The notes beneath the pieces were generated by a model. The model was given only the letters and a program-made list of their open reading frames with translations. It did no database searches and was not told where the DNA came from. Below are positions 33,881 through 34,181 of a stretch of 34,181 nt of DNA, in pieces (position 1 is the stretch's first letter; every line of letters starts with the position of its first letter). Source of the stretch: Clostridia bacterium (lineage in GTDB: Bacteria > Bacillota > Clostridia > Christensenellales > Aristaeellaceae); assembly GCA_017512675.1 (NCBI GenBank), contig JAFWEY010000093.1, positions 1 to 34,181 on the forward strand, in the 5' to 3' direction. Made by a program: the position numbers and the translations under genes.

Positions 33881-34181
33881 TTACTGAAGCGCAATCAGGC
33901 CGTCGCCGGTATTGACGGAACTGCCCTTGCTGGTGAGCACGGCTGCCACGACGCCGTCGCGGGGAGCCGGAATGTCGTTTTCCATCTTCATGGCTTCCAG
34001 CACCAGCAGCACATCGCCCTTCTTGACGCTGTCGCCGGCTTTGACGTTGATGGACATGATGTTGCCGGGCATCGGGGCGGAAACGGTTTCCGCGCCGGCT
34101 GGTGCTGCCGCGGGAGCCGGAGCCGCTGCGGGAGCGGGGGCTGCTGCGGGAGCGGGCGCCGCGGCTGCCGGTGCAGGGGCC
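33881..34181 (-). CDS. biotin carrier subunit of the decarboxylase (5' end outside window)
   Basis: About 100 residues are visible and the frame is open to the window edge, so the start is missing. The C-terminal ~70 residues form a biotinyl domain: SAPMPGNIMSINVKAGDSV, then the biotinylation motif EAMKMEN with the acceptor lysine, ending GDGLIALQ. It is preceded by an Ala/Pro linker of about 27 residues. It carries CO2 from the alpha to the beta subunit. The gene order carrier-beta-alpha matches a sodium-pump operon whose first part lies beyond the window. Confidence 0.94.
   Translation of the reverse strand, partial: APAPAAAAPAPAAAPAPAAAPAPAAAPAGAETVSAPMPGNIMSINVKAGDSVKKGDVLLVLEAMKMENDIPAPRDGVVAAVLTSKGSSVNTGDGLIALQ

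Overview
The window is a GC-rich bacterial chromosome segment, almost certainly from an anaerobic Gram-positive (Firmicutes, Clostridia-like) bacterium. The evidence is a dcw cell-wall/division cluster headed by mraZ, a MurE with the meso-diaminopimelate signature DNPR together with dapF, a complete sugar PTS, and a sodium-pumping carboxylic-acid decarboxylase operon. Promoters are sigma-A-like, mostly with 17-nt spacers, and ribosome binding sites are strong AGGAGG-type. I do not assign a genus. I see no tRNA, rRNA, CRISPR array, transposase or phage gene.

Layout. 1-4040 (+): the 3' end of a topoisomerase III gene, a small membrane protein, a zinc-ribbon/transmembrane/peptidoglycan-binding protein with its own promoter, and a HAD phosphatase. 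4041-4559: no gene, a terminator only. 4560-8480 (-): a glyA-psuK-psuG-dapF operon (one-carbon metabolism, pseudouridine catabolism, meso-DAP synthesis). 8626-17162 (-): a reduced dcw cluster, in transcription order mraZ-ftsL-murE-mraY-murD-ftsQ-ftsA-ftsZ. Its promoter carries an array of MraZ-type TGG repeats, and there is a second promoter before ftsA. 17163-17798: a divergent intergenic region with structured sequence. 17799-19088 (+): a family-2 glycosyltransferase fused to a MarR-like winged-helix domain. 19476-22970 (+): a ribose-type ABC importer (ATPase, permease, binding protein). 23135-23761 (-): a YihX-like HAD phosphatase. 24047-28048 (+): a PTS operon (EIIBCA, HPr, enzyme I) with a stem-loop after each gene. 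28295-29500 (+): a secreted transglutaminase-like protein. 29692-30691 (-): NUDIX hydrolase and flavin reductase. 30797-34181 (-): biotin carrier, beta and alpha subunits of an oxaloacetate-decarboxylase-type sodium pump.

How they fit together: dapF supplies the meso-DAP used by MurE, and MraY and MurD belong to the same precursor pathway that feeds the FtsZ/FtsA/FtsQ/FtsL division machine. The PTS and the ABC importer bring in sugars. The decarboxylase converts a C4 acid into a sodium gradient.

The most unusual points are the glycosyltransferase-MarR fusion, an FtsZ with Arg in the GTP-binding glycine loop, an HPr without the regulatory serine, the MraZ-box array on the mraZ promoter, and a shared ATTTTGC/GCAAAAT inverted repeat around the -35 boxes of two promoters. 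I did not find an obvious new multi-gene system.
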